Both the position numbers and the translations under genes were made by a program. DNA of 64,000 nucleotides from contig NZ_JBGCCK010000002.1 of assembly GCF_041262525.1 (NCBI RefSeq), positions 310,001 through 374,000 on the forward strand, given 5' to 3'. Position 1 is the stretch's first letter, and the number at the start of each line of letters is the position of its first letter. Source of the stretch: Streptacidiphilus sp041262525. Lineage in GTDB: Bacteria; Actinomycetota; Actinomycetes; Streptomycetales; Streptomycetaceae. Under the pieces are notes generated by a model, which was not told the DNA's origin, ran no database searches, and saw only the letters and a program-made list of their open reading frames with translations. Shown piece by piece: positions 43,493 through 52,229 of the stretch.

Positions 43493-43593
43493 GGGGCGCG
43501 AGGAACTGCGCGACAAGCCACCCGTGGTGGTGAGTCCCCGAACGTGCAGGGCCATCCGCACAGGGTGGTTTCTCGCGCAGTTCCTCGCGCCCC
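43493..43593. repeat. Hairpin intergenic repeat, copy 3
   Basis: The 21-nt arms at 43493-43513 and 43573-43593 are perfect complements. The loop carries GTGCAGGGCCATCCGC, in the same orientation as copy 2. It lies between the convergent SDR and enoyl-CoA hydratase genes. Confidence 0.85.
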
Positions 43594-43622
43594 TGGATAG
43601 TGCAACCGGGCCGATTGCCCAA

Positions 43623-44420
43623 CTACTCCCCCACGCCGGCCAGGTCCCGCAGGCGGCGCAGCTGCGCCGCGCGCTCCGCCGCGCGCTGCTGCTCCAGCGT
43701 GCGGGCGCCCGCACCCTGCAGCAGGGCCTTCGTCTCGATCAGCGCGTCCCGCGGCGCGGCCAGCAGCGCGGCGGCGAGGTCGGACGCGGCCGCGTCCAGC
43801 TCCGTGGCCGGGACGACGAGGTTGGCGAGTCCGAGCCGGGCGGACTCCTCCGCGCCGACCCAGCGGCCGGTGCCGCAGATCTCCAGCGCGCGGGCCGGGC
43901 CGACCAGGTCGACCAGGGGCTTGGTGCCGGTCAGGTCGGGGACCAGGCCGAGCGCGGTCTCCTTCATCGCGAACTGGACGTCCTCGGCGACGACGCGCAG
44001 GTCGCAGGCGAGCGCCAGCTGGAATCCGGCGCCCACGGCGTGGCCCTGGACGGCGGCGATGCTGACCAGGTCCGGGCGGCGCCACCAGAGGAAGCCCTCC
44101 TGGTACTCGGCGATGACCTCGTCGGCGTCCTCGCTCTTGGCCAGGTCGACGAAGGAGCGCTCGCCGGGGATGCCCTCCAGGGTGAAGGCCTGCCGGTTGA
44201 GCCCGGCGGAGAAGGAGACGCCGTCGGCGCGCAGCAGCACGACCCGGACGGATCCCGGCAGCTCGCGTCCGATCGCCGCGAGGGCGCGCCACATCGCGGG
44301 CGACTGAGCGTTGCGCCGCTCGGGACGGCAGAGCGTCACCGTGGCGAGCTCGCCCGCCACCTCCAGGCTGACCCCGGCCTCGGCCCAGTCGGCAGCGGTG
44401 TCAGCAGCATGGTCAGTCAC
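43623..44420 (-). CDS. Enoyl-CoA hydratase/isomerase family protein
   Basis: This 265-residue crotonase-fold protein hydrates or isomerises enoyl-CoA in fatty-acid or aromatic breakdown. It shows the oxyanion-hole segments FSAGLNRQAF and AVQGHAVGAGFQLALACDLR and the C-terminal helix of the trimer. Glu at the two usual catalytic positions is not certain from the text. It stands alone, converging on the SDR across repeat copy 3. Confidence 0.9.
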   Translation of the reverse strand: MTDHAADTAADWAEAGVSLEVAGELATVTLCRPERRNAQSPAMWRALAAIGRELPGSVRVVLLRADGVSFSAGLNRQAFTLEGIPGERSFVDLAKSEDADEVIAEYQEGFLWWRRPDLVSIAAVQGHAVGAGFQLALACDLRVVAEDVQFAMKETALGLVPDLTGTKPLVDLVGPARALEICGTGRWVGAEESARLGLANLVVPATELDAAASDLAAALLAAPRDALIETKALLQGAGARTLEQQRAAERAAQLRRLRDLAGVGE

Positions 44421-44551
44421 AGGTTCCTCCGGCGGTCGCAGAACTTAGCTACCGAAGAGTAACCACAGTGGCCCACGTGTGCCCAGACGTGACGAACGAC
44501 GGTCGGGGGGAGGTTACCCGGACCGCCGTTTCGCCAAGAGCAGGTGTCGCG

Positions 44552-44785
44552 TCAGGAACTGGACGCAGCGGCGGCCTTGGCCTTTCCGCGCGTGGCTCCG
44601 CCACGGCCGCGCAGGGAAACTCCGGACTCGCTGAGCATGCGGTGAACGAAGCCGTAGGAACGGCCCGTCTCCTCTGCCAGCGCGCGGATACTCGCACCGG
44701 AGTCGTACTTCTTCTTGAGCTCGGTTGCGAGCTTCTCCCGTGCGGCACCAGTCACCCGGCTGCCCTTTTTCAGAGTCTCGGCCAC
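44552..44785 (-). CDS. gbn: Gbn-like nucleoid-associated protein
   Basis: This 77-residue basic protein has a helix-turn-helix (about residues 30-55; SGASIRALAEETGRSYGFVH) and a basic, Gly/Arg/Lys-rich tail (RGRGGATRGKAKAAA). It matches the streptomycete Gbn protein, described as a GATC-binding nucleoid-associated protein that affects development and antibiotic production. GTG 44785 is chosen because GAGGAGG lies 5 nt upstream; an in-frame ATG at 44851 would add an unrelated tail. It has a 350-nt promoter region upstream. Confidence 0.9.
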   Translation of the reverse strand: MAETLKKGSRVTGAAREKLATELKKKYDSGASIRALAEETGRSYGFVHRMLSESGVSLRGRGGATRGKAKAAAASSS

Positions 44786-45135
44786 CCGTGCCTCCTCGTA
44801 GCAGTGCTCTGTCGGAATCCCATGATCACCCATGGGGGGCTTCATGGCCACCCATTCGACAAGGTCGATACCGGGAATCCCGGGGTGAAGTGGTGTTGCC
44901 GCGCACTCGGGGAGCGTGCACTACCTGACCGCACGCCCCCGGCTCCAGGCCGCCGTCCTCGCGAAAATGCTGATCAGCAGCGGTAATTGAGCAATGCCCA
45001 GGAATCCCGAATCCAGAGAATCCACGCGCTCGGGAGGGCAGGATGAAGCGAGCTGCGATATGAACTCTTCTGGTCCAGATGCATGATCCCCCGCCTAGTC
45101 CAACAGTTCCGACGAGGCGTTTTGCTACTGATATT
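44786..45135. other. 350-bp region upstream of gbn
   Basis: No gene is visible between the gbn start and the ABC-F stop. The part next to gbn holds a GATC at about 44823, the sequence Gbn is reported to bind, so autoregulation is possible. No clear promoter boxes or repeats stand out. Confidence 0.5.
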
Positions 45136-46734
45136 TCACGCGAGGGTCACGAGATCTGCGTATCCCTCGTTCCACAGGTCCTCGACGCCGTCCGGGAGCA
45201 GAATGATCCGCTCCGGCTGGAGCGCCGTGACCGCGCCCTCGTCGTGGGTGACCAGGACCACCGCGCCCGCGAAGGAGCGCAGCGCGCCGAGGATCTCCTC
45301 GCGGCTGGCCGGGTCGAGGTTGTTGGTCGGCTCGTCCAGCAGCAGCACGTTCGCGCTGGAGACGACCAGGGTGGCCAGCGCCAGCCGGGTCTTCTCGCCG
45401 CCGGAGAGGACGCCTGCGGGCTTCTCCACGTCGTCGCCGGAGAAGAGGAAGGAGCCGAGGATCTTACGGATCGCGACCAGATCCATGTCCGGCGCCGCCG
45501 AGCGCATGTTCTCCAGGATCGTCCGGTCCGGATCCAGGGTCTCGTGCTCCTGGGCGTAGTAGCCGATCTTCAGGCCGTGGCCGGGGACGACCTCGCCGGT
45601 GTCCGGGGCCTCGACGCCCGCGAGCATCCGCAGCAGCGTGGTCTTCCCCGCGCCGTTGAGGCCCAGCACGACGACGCGCGAGCCCTTGTCGATGGCCAGG
45701 TCGACGTCGGTGAAGATCTCCAGCGAGCCGTAGGACTTGGACAGCCCCTCCGCCGTCAGCGGGGTCTTGCCGCAGGGGGCCGGCTCGGGGAAGCGCAGCT
45801 TGGCGACGCGGTCGTCCTGGCGGACCGCCTCCAGGCCGGAGAGCAGCTTCTCGGCGCGGCGGGCCATGTTCTGCGCGGCGACGGTCTTGGTCGCCTTGGC
45901 GCGCATCTTGTCTGCCTGGGCGTTGAGCTGCGAGGCCTTCTTCTCGGCGTTGGCCCGCTCGCGCTTGCGCCGCTTCTCGTCGGCCTCACGCTGCTGGAGA
46001 TAGAGCTTCCAGCCCATGTTGTAGACGTCGATGGTGGTGCGGTTGGCGTCCAGGTAGAAGACCTTGTTGACGACCTCGTCGACCAGGTTGATGTCGTGCG
46101 AGATGACGATGAAGCCGCCCTTGTACGTCTTCAGGTAGTCCCGCAGCCACAGGATCGAGTCGGCGTCGAGGTGGTTGGTCGGCTCGTCCAGCAGCAGCGT
46201 GTCCGAGTCGGAGAAGAGGATGCGCGCGAGCTCGACGCGGCGGCGCTGACCGCCGGAGAGGGTGTGCAACGGCTGGCCGAGGACCCGGTCCGGCAGGCCG
46301 AGGCTGGCGGCGATCGTCGCGGCCTCCGCCTCGGCGGCGTAGCCGCCCTTGGTCAGGAAGGTGGTCTCCAGGTTGGAGTACTTCTTCATGGCCTGCTCGC
46401 GGGTCGCCCCCTTGCCGCTGGCCATCTTCTCCTCGTTGAGGCGCATCTTGCGCAGCACCTCGTCCAGACCGCGGGCGGAGAGCACCCGGTCCCTGGCCAG
46501 CACGTCGAGGTCGCCGGTACGCGGGTCCTGCGGGAGGTAGCCGATCTCGCCGCTGCGGGTGATCGTGCCGCCGGCGGGCTGGGCCTCGCCCGCGAGCACC
46601 TTGGTCAGCGTCGTCTTGCCGGCGCCGTTGCGGCCGACCAGACCGATCCGGTCACCCGCAGCGAGGCGGAAGGTCGCCGACTCGATCAGGATGCGCGCGC
46701 CCGCGCGCAGTTCGATGTCATTGGCGGCGATCAT
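45136..46734 (-). CDS. ABC-F family ATPase
   Basis: This 532-residue cytoplasmic protein has two ABC ATPase domains in one chain and no membrane helices. Domain 1 has GRNGAGKTTL and LSGGQRRRVELAR with LLLDEPTNHLD; domain 2 has GLNGAGKTTLLR and LSGGEKTRLALA with LLLDEPTNNLD. The linker is helical and basic (RKRERANAEKKASQLNAQAD). ABC-F proteins act at the ribosome in translation regulation or antibiotic protection. The start ATG 46734 (MIAANDIELR) matches the family start; longer starts are non-homologous. Confidence 0.93.
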   Translation of the reverse strand: MIAANDIELRAGARILIESATFRLAAGDRIGLVGRNGAGKTTLTKVLAGEAQPAGGTITRSGEIGYLPQDPRTGDLDVLARDRVLSARGLDEVLRKMRLNEEKMASGKGATREQAMKKYSNLETTFLTKGGYAAEAEAATIAASLGLPDRVLGQPLHTLSGGQRRRVELARILFSDSDTLLLDEPTNHLDADSILWLRDYLKTYKGGFIVISHDINLVDEVVNKVFYLDANRTTIDVYNMGWKLYLQQREADEKRRKRERANAEKKASQLNAQADKMRAKATKTVAAQNMARRAEKLLSGLEAVRQDDRVAKLRFPEPAPCGKTPLTAEGLSKSYGSLEIFTDVDLAIDKGSRVVVLGLNGAGKTTLLRMLAGVEAPDTGEVVPGHGLKIGYYAQEHETLDPDRTILENMRSAAPDMDLVAIRKILGSFLFSGDDVEKPAGVLSGGEKTRLALATLVVSSANVLLLDEPTNNLDPASREEILGALRSFAGAVVLVTHDEGAVTALQPERIILLPDGVEDLWNEGYADLVTLA

Positions 46735-46816
46735 GGCGAAGCTACTCCCGGGACGGTACGTGCCGTATGTGCTGGATGCCGACACGACCGACCGAAGGGA
46801 GGCCATGCTGCAGGAT

Positions 46817-47620
46817 TCAAGCAAGTCTAACGGGCGGCGCAAACGCATTCCGGCCGTAGTGACCGGAGGCCGGGTCCAGCAGGTACGGCTCACGCCACGG
46901 CACGGCCAGTACCGCCACCTGTTCCGCCGCCTCCCCGACCCCTCCTCCGCCCGCCGCTGGGCGCAGCCGCAGGGCGGCCCCCGGGCGCTGCCAGCGGCGA
47001 CCGTCCGGGCTGAACCCCTCCAGCTCGCTGCCCCCTGCCGCGCCCGCCGTGCCCGCCTCGCCGCAGCTGCGCTGGACGACGACCCACTCCCCGACGTGGA
47101 CCGGGCCCGCGAGGCCGGAGGCCGTGTAGGAGCAGCCCGGCGACGGCAGGGTGGAGGTCCGGATGGTGCCGTCGACGGTGTTGTACGTCATCACCAGGTC
47201 CGAGGTCATCACCAGGAACGTTTCTCCAGCGCCCAGCGGCACGAGCAGCAGCGGAGTCCGACCGGACACCCCCGGCACGAAGCGGTGCCAGCGCACGGCG
47301 GCCGGCTCCGGCAGCACTCCGGTCAGCATGCCGTCGTCCCAGACCGCGACGGTGGTCCTGGCCACCGTCACCAGCCGCAGCGGCACGCTCCCCTCCCTGC
47401 GGTAGCTCCACGCGGCCAGCCCGCTGCGCCGGTCGTAGGCCTGCACCTCACCGCCGGGCACCGTCCGCAGCGCGTCTGCGGCCACGGCCCGCGCCCGGGG
47501 GTTGGACGAGGCCGCGACCGTGTCCCCGAACGGCGCCGGCCGGTGCGCCCGCGCCGCCGCGCCGAGCAGCGCGAGACCCACGAGGAGCAGGGCCAGCAGG
47601 GCCTTGGTGGCGGAACGCAT
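46817..47620 (-). CDS. Secreted or membrane-anchored conserved protein
   Basis: This 267-residue protein has an N-terminal hydrophobic helix (about residues 6-25; TKALLALLLVGLALLGAAAR) as signal or anchor. The rest has beta-propeller-like strands with GEVQAYDRRSGLAAWSYR, similar to PQQ-type repeats, and two Cys that could form a disulphide (GCSYT, RSCGEA). Function is unknown. ATG 47620 is chosen over 47629. It lies on the same strand as the ABC-F gene, 82 nt away. Confidence 0.72.
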   Translation of the reverse strand: MRSATKALLALLLVGLALLGAAARAHRPAPFGDTVAASSNPRARAVAADALRTVPGGEVQAYDRRSGLAAWSYRREGSVPLRLVTVARTTVAVWDDGMLTGVLPEPAAVRWHRFVPGVSGRTPLLLVPLGAGETFLVMTSDLVMTYNTVDGTIRTSTLPSPGCSYTASGLAGPVHVGEWVVVQRSCGEAGTAGAAGGSELEGFSPDGRRWQRPGAALRLRPAAGGGGVGEAAEQVAVLAVPWREPYLLDPASGHYGRNAFAPPVRLA

Positions 47621-47696
47621 GCACGTCACCGTAAGGGCTGCGACCTCGTGAAAGTGACAGCGCGTGTGCGTGTCGTGACCTCGTGCCCGGGGGCTG

Positions 47697-48032
47697 CTAC
47701 CGCCCGCGCGGTGCGTACATGATCAGGCCGACGCCGACGAGACAGACCAGCGCGCCGATCACGTCGAAGCGGTCCGGCCGGTAGCCGTCGAAGACCATGC
47801 CCCAGACCAGCGAGCCCGCCACGAAGACGCCGCCGTAGGCGGCCAGGATCCGGCCGAAGTGCGCGTCCGGCTGGAGGGTGGCGACGAAGCCGTAGGCGCC
47901 GAGAGCGATGATCCCGGCGCCGATCCACACCCAGCCCCGGTGTTCGCGCACGCCCTGCCACACCAGCCAGGCCCCGCCGATCTCCAGAACAGCGGCGAGC
48001 AGGAACAGTGGGACAGAGCGGGCGATCGTCAT
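47697..48032 (-). CDS. YnfA family membrane protein
   Basis: This 111-residue protein has four predicted transmembrane helices and the UPF0060/YnfA pattern, including LEIGGAWLVWQGVREHRGWV, GAYGFVATLQPDAHFGRILA and AYGGVFVAGSLVWG. The family is linked to small-multidrug-resistance-like transport; the role is unknown. ATG 48032 is chosen over an in-frame upstream GTG/ATG at 48065 because it starts the conserved helix. It is separated by only 10 nt from the downstream end of the glycan cluster. Confidence 0.9.
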   Translation of the reverse strand: MTIARSVPLFLLAAVLEIGGAWLVWQGVREHRGWVWIGAGIIALGAYGFVATLQPDAHFGRILAAYGGVFVAGSLVWGMVFDGYRPDRFDVIGALVCLVGVGLIMYAPRGR

Positions 48033-48042
48033 GCGCAGAAGC

Positions 48043-49287
48043 CTAGGCAGTCTTTCCTGCTCCATTGCCCCCAGCCCCGGCGTCCCCGGCCCCTGTGCCC
48101 CCGGCCGGGCGGGACGCGGCTCTCCCCCGGGCCAGCTGGGCCAGCACCCGCAGCCGCGAGCGCAGCGACTTGAGCCACGGCAGCCGGGCGCGGGCGAAGT
48201 TCTTGGCCCGCTCGGTGGCCCGCGCGGACACCGCCACGGTCGCCACCGCCGCCGCCGAGCCGAAGAGCAGCCGTTCGTTCCGGGCCGGGTCCGGACGCCA
48301 GCGCTGCTTGTAGGGCTCGTTGCCGCGCAGCAGACTCAGCTCCGTACAGCCCGTGCGGACCGCCTGGGCGAGGGACTCGCCGAAGAGCATGCCCGCGATG
48401 TCGAGCCGCTCACGCGCCTCGGGGTGGACGCCGTAGACGTAGAGCGCCACCATCGCGGGACTCTGCAGCATCAGGTCGCAGGCGATGAGCCGGCCGTCGA
48501 GCCGGTACTCGCGCAGGGTGGCCCGCCCGCTGCCGCACATGCCGGTCGCCGCCGCGCGCAGATGCTTGGCGAACCGTTCCCGCATGTGCTCGGGGGTCGC
48601 ACCGCGCTCACGCCACTGCAGGGCGTGCAGCGCGAGCATGCGGTCGACGGCCTCGGGTGCCTCCCACGCCGGTACCACGCGCACCTCGACGCCCGCCGCG
48701 GCGAGCTTGCGCAGCTTCACCTTGGTGCGCTGCGCGGTGCGGCCCGGCAGCCGCGTCAGCAGCTCCTCCATGGGGACGCCGGGCAGATGCTGGACGAACG
48801 ACGCAGGCAGCTGCCGCAGTGCGCGCGGCCAGTGCGGGGCCAGCCGGTGCACGGCCGCGTCGGCGCGGACCTCGCCGAGGTCGAGGCGGGCGAAGGGCGC
48901 ACGCAGCTCCGCCGCGAGCGCCGCGGCCAGGGCGGCGGCTGCCTCGTCGAGATGGTCGGCGTCGAGCAGCACGTCGTGGAAGTCGGTGAGTTCCGCCCCC
49001 AGCGGGCGCAGCGCCGCGCCGTCGCGGTACAGCGGCGCGAGCGCGATCAGCCTCCCGTTCCGACGGACCGTCACCAGCCGCAACCGGCCGGGTCGTCCGT
49101 AACTGTGCCACCAGGAAGAGAGCCAGGCGTGGCACTGGAAAGGCGTCGCTCCGGGGCTGCGATCCTGGAGCTCGTCCCACTCGCCCGCGAGCACCTCGAG
49201 GGCGCGCTCGTCGCGCAGCACCACAGCCTCGAAGACCGGCGGTGTGTCGGCCGTTCCGGCCGCGTCGGGTCGGACGACGGTCGTCAT
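48043..49287 (-). CDS. FemAB/GNAT-like acyltransferase of the glycan cluster
   Basis: This 414-residue protein starts with an AEWDELQDRSPGATPFQCHAW block typical of the BioF2-like/FemAB acetyltransferase set found in polysaccharide clusters, with a second half-domain including VKLRKLAAAGVEVRVV and CGSGRATLREYRLDGRLIAC. Such proteins transfer acetyl or aminoacyl groups to sugar or peptide substrates. The ATG overlaps the end of the Wzz-like gene (ATGA), so it belongs to the same operon. The last 60 residues are a low-complexity tail (GGTGAGDAGAGGNGAG). Confidence 0.8.
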   Translation of the reverse strand: MTTVVRPDAAGTADTPPVFEAVVLRDERALEVLAGEWDELQDRSPGATPFQCHAWLSSWWHSYGRPGRLRLVTVRRNGRLIALAPLYRDGAALRPLGAELTDFHDVLLDADHLDEAAAALAAALAAELRAPFARLDLGEVRADAAVHRLAPHWPRALRQLPASFVQHLPGVPMEELLTRLPGRTAQRTKVKLRKLAAAGVEVRVVPAWEAPEAVDRMLALHALQWRERGATPEHMRERFAKHLRAAATGMCGSGRATLREYRLDGRLIACDLMLQSPAMVALYVYGVHPEARERLDIAGMLFGESLAQAVRTGCTELSLLRGNEPYKQRWRPDPARNERLLFGSAAAVATVAVSARATERAKNFARARLPWLKSLRSRLRVLAQLARGRAASRPAGGTGAGDAGAGGNGAGKTA

Positions 49288-50018
49288 GCGCCGGTCCCCG
49301 CCGTTTCGCGCTGCTGCTCGGGCAGGGGCGCGCCGCCCTCGGCGGGCTCGCGTGCGTCGAGCTGCTCGCGCTCCGGCGCGCCCGAACGGCCGCCGCTGCC
49401 ACCGCCGATGCCGCCGCCCGACCGGGCCAGCAGGGCGAGGCTGCCCAGCAGCAGTCCTGCCGCGCCGCCGACCGCGACGTCGAGGCTGCGAGAGGGCGTG
49501 GAGGCCGTCACCGGCGGGGCGGCCGGAGCGAAGGCCATCAGCCGGACGCGCGTCTGCTTCGCCGTGGCGTCGCCGAAGGCGACCATCGAGCGGGCGACCG
49601 CGTTGGCCTCCTTCGCGGCCAGCCTGGCGCTGGTGGCGGTGCCGCTGACCTGGATCATCGGCGCGTCGGGCGAGGTCTGCGCCTGGATCTGCGCGGTCAG
49701 CTCCCTGGCCGGGACGCCGGTCTCCGCCGCGGCACGCGCCAGGATCTCCGGCTGGGCCACAACGCGCCCGTACGCCTGGGCGAAGCTGACGGCGGTCGCG
49801 CTCTCGGTGCCCTGGTCGGCGACGACCATCACGTAGGCGTCCGCCTGGTACTGCGGCGTGGCGACGAGGGCGTAGCCGCCCCCCGCCACGGCGCCCGCGG
49901 GGACGGCCACCAGCAGCGGCCACCACTTGCGCAGGGCCGACCGCAGCGCGGCGGACCGACGCTCCGCCGACGCGGGTGCTGCGGGTGCGGGCGCGCTCTG
50001 CTTCTCGCTATCGGGCAC
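49284..50018 (-). CDS. Wzz-like chain-length regulator
   Basis: This 244-residue protein has two transmembrane helices (about residues 33-52 and 182-200; the first LLVAVPAGAVAGGGYALVA) flanking an extracytoplasmic domain (YQADAYVMVVADQGTESATA), the layout of the Wzz/CapA polysaccharide co-polymerase family. It would set chain length of the cluster polymer. No tyrosine-kinase domain is attached. It overlaps both neighbours by a few bases. Confidence 0.85.
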   Translation of the reverse strand: MPDSEKQSAPAPAAPASAERRSAALRSALRKWWPLLVAVPAGAVAGGGYALVATPQYQADAYVMVVADQGTESATAVSFAQAYGRVVAQPEILARAAAETGVPARELTAQIQAQTSPDAPMIQVSGTATSARLAAKEANAVARSMVAFGDATAKQTRVRLMAFAPAAPPVTASTPSRSLDVAVGGAAGLLLGSLALLARSGGGIGGGSGGRSGAPEREQLDAREPAEGGAPLPEQQRETAGTGA

Positions 50019-51351
50019 GGGTCATCTCCTCCGGGTGTGCTTCGCGGTGACGGTGGGACAGTTCGGTGGCAGTGAGTTCGGTGGCAACCGGTCCGGCAGC
50101 AGTCAGTTCGGCGTAGATCGCGGCAACGCGCGGGGCCAGCCGGGCGATGTCGTAGCGGGCCGACAGCGATCCCGGCTGGGGTCCTGCCGGAAGCGTCTCG
50201 GACCTGGCCATCAGTGCGGCCAGCGCGGTGGCGTAGGCCGCCGGCGTCGGCTCGGTCCGGGAGGTGCCACGTCGGGCCAGCGCCGACAGCTCCTGCGGGG
50301 GTAGTTCGGCCAGCGCGGGTCCGGAGGACCAGAGCACAGGAAGCCCGGACGCCAACCCCTCCACCAGGGCCAGCCCGAAGGTCTCCCCAGCTGACGGCGC
50401 GGCCAGCGCGTCCAGCGCGCCGAGCAGCGCGGGCACGTCGTCACGCTCTCCCGTGAAGACCACCCGCTCCGCCACACCCCGCTCGCGCGCCCGCGCTTCG
50501 AGCGCGGCGCGCTCCGGTCCGTCGCCGACGATCAGCAGGTACGGCGGGCCCCCCGTCACCCCGGCCCGTTGCAGCGCCGGAGCTTGCAGCGCCGGCAGCG
50601 CCAGCGCGTCGACGAGGACGTCGAAGCGCTTGCCCGGCACCAGCCTGCCGACCGCACCGATGACGAAAGCGTCCTCAGGAAGTTCGGACAGCCCCAGCTC
50701 ACGCCACGACACGGCGGCCGTCCGGTAGGCGTCGGGCTCGATCCCGTTGGGCACCACCCGGATCCGCTCGGCCTGCACGCCCCAGGCGCGCAGCTGATGG
50801 GCGACCGCCTCGGAGACGGCGATCGTCACCAGGCCGAGCCGCTCGGTGGCCAGGTAGAGCCGGCGCAGGCCGAGGCCGGTGCGGCGCCCTTCCAACACTC
50901 CGGGCTGGAGTGAGTGCTCGGTCGCGACCACGGCGCGCACCCCGGCAAGCCGCGCCGCGATCCGCCCGTAGACGCAGGCCCGGTAGAGATGGCAGTGGAC
51001 CAGATCGAACCGCCCGGCGCGGATCAGCCGCACCAGCCGTGGCAGGGCGGCCAGGTCCCGGTTGCCGCGCATGCCCAGCTCGTGCACGGTGACCCCGTCC
51101 GCCCGCAGCCCCTCCGCCACCGCGCCCGCCTCGCACAGCGCGACGACCTCGCAGTGGACCTCCGGCGGCAGATGCCGCAGCAGCAACCGCAGTTGCTGCT
51201 CGGCTCCGCCCGCACGCAGACCGGTCACGACGTGCAGCACGCGGAGCCGGGCCGGGCGCGGACACGGCCGGGGCTCGGGCAGCTCGGGCAGCTCGGGCAG
51301 CTCGGGCAATTCAGGCAGCTCAGGCAGGACGGCGTGGTTCAACAGGTCCAC
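50008..51351 (-). CDS. GT4 family glycosyltransferase
   Basis: This 447-residue protein is a GT-B glycosyltransferase. The N-domain starts LRVLHVVTGLRAGGAEQQLR and the C-domain carries the donor-site motif with ETFGLALVEGLASGLPVL (EX7E). Ahead of the N-domain is a repeat of LPE units (LPELPELPELPELPELPEP) encoded by 9-bp repeats. GTG 51351 is chosen; it overlaps the end of the deacetylase gene by 13 nt. The donor and acceptor sugars are unknown. Confidence 0.85.
   Translation of the reverse strand: MDLLNHAVLPELPELPELPELPELPEPRPCPRPARLRVLHVVTGLRAGGAEQQLRLLLRHLPPEVHCEVVALCEAGAVAEGLRADGVTVHELGMRGNRDLAALPRLVRLIRAGRFDLVHCHLYRACVYGRIAARLAGVRAVVATEHSLQPGVLEGRRTGLGLRRLYLATERLGLVTIAVSEAVAHQLRAWGVQAERIRVVPNGIEPDAYRTAAVSWRELGLSELPEDAFVIGAVGRLVPGKRFDVLVDALALPALQAPALQRAGVTGGPPYLLIVGDGPERAALEARARERGVAERVVFTGERDDVPALLGALDALAAPSAGETFGLALVEGLASGLPVLWSSGPALAELPPQELSALARRGTSRTEPTPAAYATALAALMARSETLPAGPQPGSLSARYDIARLAPRVAAIYAELTAAGPVATELTATELSHRHREAHPEEMTRAR
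51273..51326. repeat. 9-bp tandem repeat inside the GT4 gene
   Basis: Six units of the type GCTCGGGCA (the last two diverged) lie head to tail near the start of the GT4 gene and encode the LPE repeat. Such an array can change copy number by slippage in 3-residue steps without frameshift. Confidence 0.8.
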
Positions 51352-52229
51352 CCCCGCAGGGTGTGCCGGATCTGCTTCGCCCGCAGTCGCAGTCCACCGT
51401 CGCGCTCGCCGACGTAACATCGCGGCAGGGCCCAGCGGCTGGCGGTGTGCTGGTGGCAGATGCCGACGCCGTAGGCGTATCCGGCCGCACCGACGGCCCG
51501 CTCCGCTGCCTCGTCGGACGCGCCGTAGGGGAAGCAGAAGCCGGTGACCGGCCCGTCGACCACGGCTTCCAGGAGCTCCTTGCTGCGCCGGGTCTCCAAC
51601 GCCAGATCCTCCCCCGACAGGCCGGCCATCCGGCGGTGGCTGAGCGAGTGCGAGCCGATCTCCACTCCTGCCGAGGCCAGTTGCCGCACCTGGGCGATCG
51701 TCACCAGCGGCCTGCGCGGCCCGTCCACGTCCCAGGCGTTGTGGCCGCCCATCCGGCCGGCGACGATGTAGGCGGTCGCGTTGAAGCCGTAACGCAGCAG
51801 CACCGGCAGCACCTCGCGCGGGAAGTCGGCGTAGCCGTCGTCGAAGGTCAGTCCAACCAGGCCGGACGCGCTGCCGCGCTCCTGTGCGAGCAGCAGCTCG
51901 CTCATGGAGACCCCGCGCATCCTGCGACGGCGCAGCCATTCCATCTGCCGGACGAAGCGCTCGGGGGTGACGGTCACCAGATAGGGATCTTCCGGCACGG
52001 TGTCGACCGAGTGGTACATCAACGTCCACGGCGGCCTTCCGGTGAACACCCGGTCCGGAGCTTGTGCGCCTTCCTGGGCCGCCGCCTCATCCGGGACCGC
52101 TGCTTCGTCCGGACTCGCTGTTTCGTCCCGGCCCGCTGCTCCATCCAGGGCTGCCGGAGCGGCCTGCTGCTTCAATCTGACCAACTCGCTCGGCGCGCTG
52201 CGCTCCCCCTGGAGCGGTTCAGCACCCAT
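51339..52229 (-). CDS. Polysaccharide deacetylase (NodB-like, CE4)
   Basis: This 296-residue protein has a NodB-type domain (about residues 65-280) with the metal-ligand motifs TFDDGYADFP and the His pair in GSHSLSHRRM. Such enzymes remove N-acetyl groups from amino sugars. No signal peptide is visible, so it may act on a lipid-linked intermediate inside the cell, or an anchor is missing. The first 50 residues are low complexity. ATG 52229 is chosen because GGGAGA lies upstream; 52247 is an alternative. It overlaps the MurJ-like and GT4 genes. Confidence 0.87.
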   Translation of the reverse strand: MGAEPLQGERSAPSELVRLKQQAAPAALDGAAGRDETASPDEAAVPDEAAAQEGAQAPDRVFTGRPPWTLMYHSVDTVPEDPYLVTVTPERFVRQMEWLRRRRMRGVSMSELLLAQERGSASGLVGLTFDDGYADFPREVLPVLLRYGFNATAYIVAGRMGGHNAWDVDGPRRPLVTIAQVRQLASAGVEIGSHSLSHRRMAGLSGEDLALETRRSKELLEAVVDGPVTGFCFPYGASDEAAERAVGAAGYAYGVGICHQHTASRWALPRCYVGERDGGLRLRAKQIRHTLRGWTC

